Shown here: piece after piece, positions 6,079 to 6,249 of the stretch
Numbering within the stretch: position 1 is the stretch's first letter
Layout: each line of letters begins with the position of its first letter
Assembly (NCBI GenBank): GCA_005877965.1
Contig: VBNP01000074.1
Location: forward strand, 1-6,249
Direction: 5' to 3'
DNA: 6,249 nucleotides
Origin: Gammaproteobacteria bacterium
GTDB taxonomy: Bacteria; Pseudomonadota; Gammaproteobacteria; Steroidobacterales; Steroidobacteraceae
Program-made: the position numbers and the translations under genes
Notes under the pieces: generated by a model
Told to the model about the DNA's origin: nothing
The model's input: only the letters and a program-made list of their open reading frames with translations
Database searches by the model: none

Positions 6079-6108
6079 GCCGACCGTTCGGGGTACAGAA
6101 CCGTCGGC
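6079..6108. repeat. Imperfect hairpin with 11-bp arms
   Basis: GCCGACCGTTC (6079-6089) pairs with GAACCGTCGGC (6098-6108), ten of eleven positions, with a single C-C mismatch and an 8-nt loop GGGGTACA. It is the strongest inverted repeat in the window and lies outside any convincing gene. With no T run after it, it could be an operator, part of a structured RNA or leader, or a remnant of a mobile-element end. Confidence 0.5.
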
Positions 6109-6200
6109 TCTGTGAATACCCGAATAAGATAAAGGGAAACAACCCGCTCGGGCGTGGACTCTGTCAGCGTGACATCTGCGGGTGGGAATACGGGCGATCT

Positions 6201-6224
6201 GCAGGTGCAGTTCAAGTCACCTGC
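6201..6224. repeat. Inverted repeat GCAGGTG / CACCTGC
   Basis: Perfect 7-bp arms (6201-6207 and 6218-6224) lie around a 10-nt centre near the right edge. It is not followed by a T tract within the window. Such repeats can occur by chance at this length, so the entry only records the structure. Confidence 0.3.
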
Positions 6225-6249
6225 GGCACTGGCGCGGCCAGTGTCGCGC

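Larger units (their letters stand above)
5364..6249. other. Long region upstream of the kelch operon without a convincing gene
   Basis: About 890 bp to the window edge show no recognisable protein, tRNA or rRNA. The part next to the kelch gene carries TAAGG...CTT elements and presumably its promoter, though I find no clear -35/-10 pair. Further right are a perfect hairpin at 5724-5744, a 5-bp-arm inverted repeat TTCCC/GGGAA at 6030-6049, a long imperfect hairpin at 6079-6108 and another 7-bp-arm repeat GCAGGTG/CACCTGC at 6201-6224. An open plus frame with a possible GTG start at 6154 (after AAGGG at 6132-6136) runs off the right edge. A 72-codon plus frame at 5804-6022 begins with TTG and resembles nothing I know. 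Confidence 0.5.

Noticed and set aside
6154..6249. Possible GTG start of a gene running off the right edge (VDSVSVTSAGGNTGDLQVQF...)
   Set aside because: Only 32 codons are visible, the AAGGG ribosome site is too far upstream, and all plus frames are open there. It needs sequence beyond the edge.

Overview
The window reads as a GC-rich chromosomal segment of a Gram-negative bacterium. Several proteins carry Sec-type signal peptides, one is an inner-membrane SleB-type wall hydrolase, and the secreted S8 protease ends in GYTWSN repeats of a kind I associate with soil or aquatic Proteobacteria (Steroidobacter or Lysobacter-like). No rRNA, tRNA, CRISPR array or complete mobile element is visible, so the genus cannot be fixed from the sequence.

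Layout, left half (plus strand). The window opens inside the 3' end of a subtilisin-family (S8) protease, from just before its catalytic Ser region to the stop at 660. A terminator-like hairpin lies at 741-777. A small exported coiled-coil protein (1077-1583) and a membrane-anchored SleB-type cell-wall hydrolase (1895-2515) follow, separated by about 310 bp with no visible gene. Right after SleB lies a short, apparently frameshifted stretch (about 2512-2707) that resembles the C-terminal tail of a large serine recombinase.

Layout, right half (minus strand). Three genes read leftward as a probable operon. The first is an exported seven-bladed kelch/galactose-oxidase-like protein (5363 to 3774). 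After 7 bp comes a 73-codon ORF with a possible signal peptide (3766 to 3545). A class I SAM-dependent methyltransferase (3548 to 2688) follows, its ATG overlapping the small ORF's stop as ATGA. The methyltransferase converges on the recombinase-like remnant. Upstream of the kelch gene, 5364-6249 holds no convincing gene but has several inverted repeats, including three related TAAGG...CTT elements close to the kelch gene and an 11-bp-arm imperfect hairpin at 6079-6108.

Most of the products act at or outside the envelope: a secreted protease, an exported coiled-coil protein, a wall hydrolase and an exported beta-propeller. No complete known pathway or defence system is present. The most unusual points are the kelch, small-exported-ORF and methyltransferase arrangement, and the propeller's apparent loss of part of the copper site of galactose oxidase.
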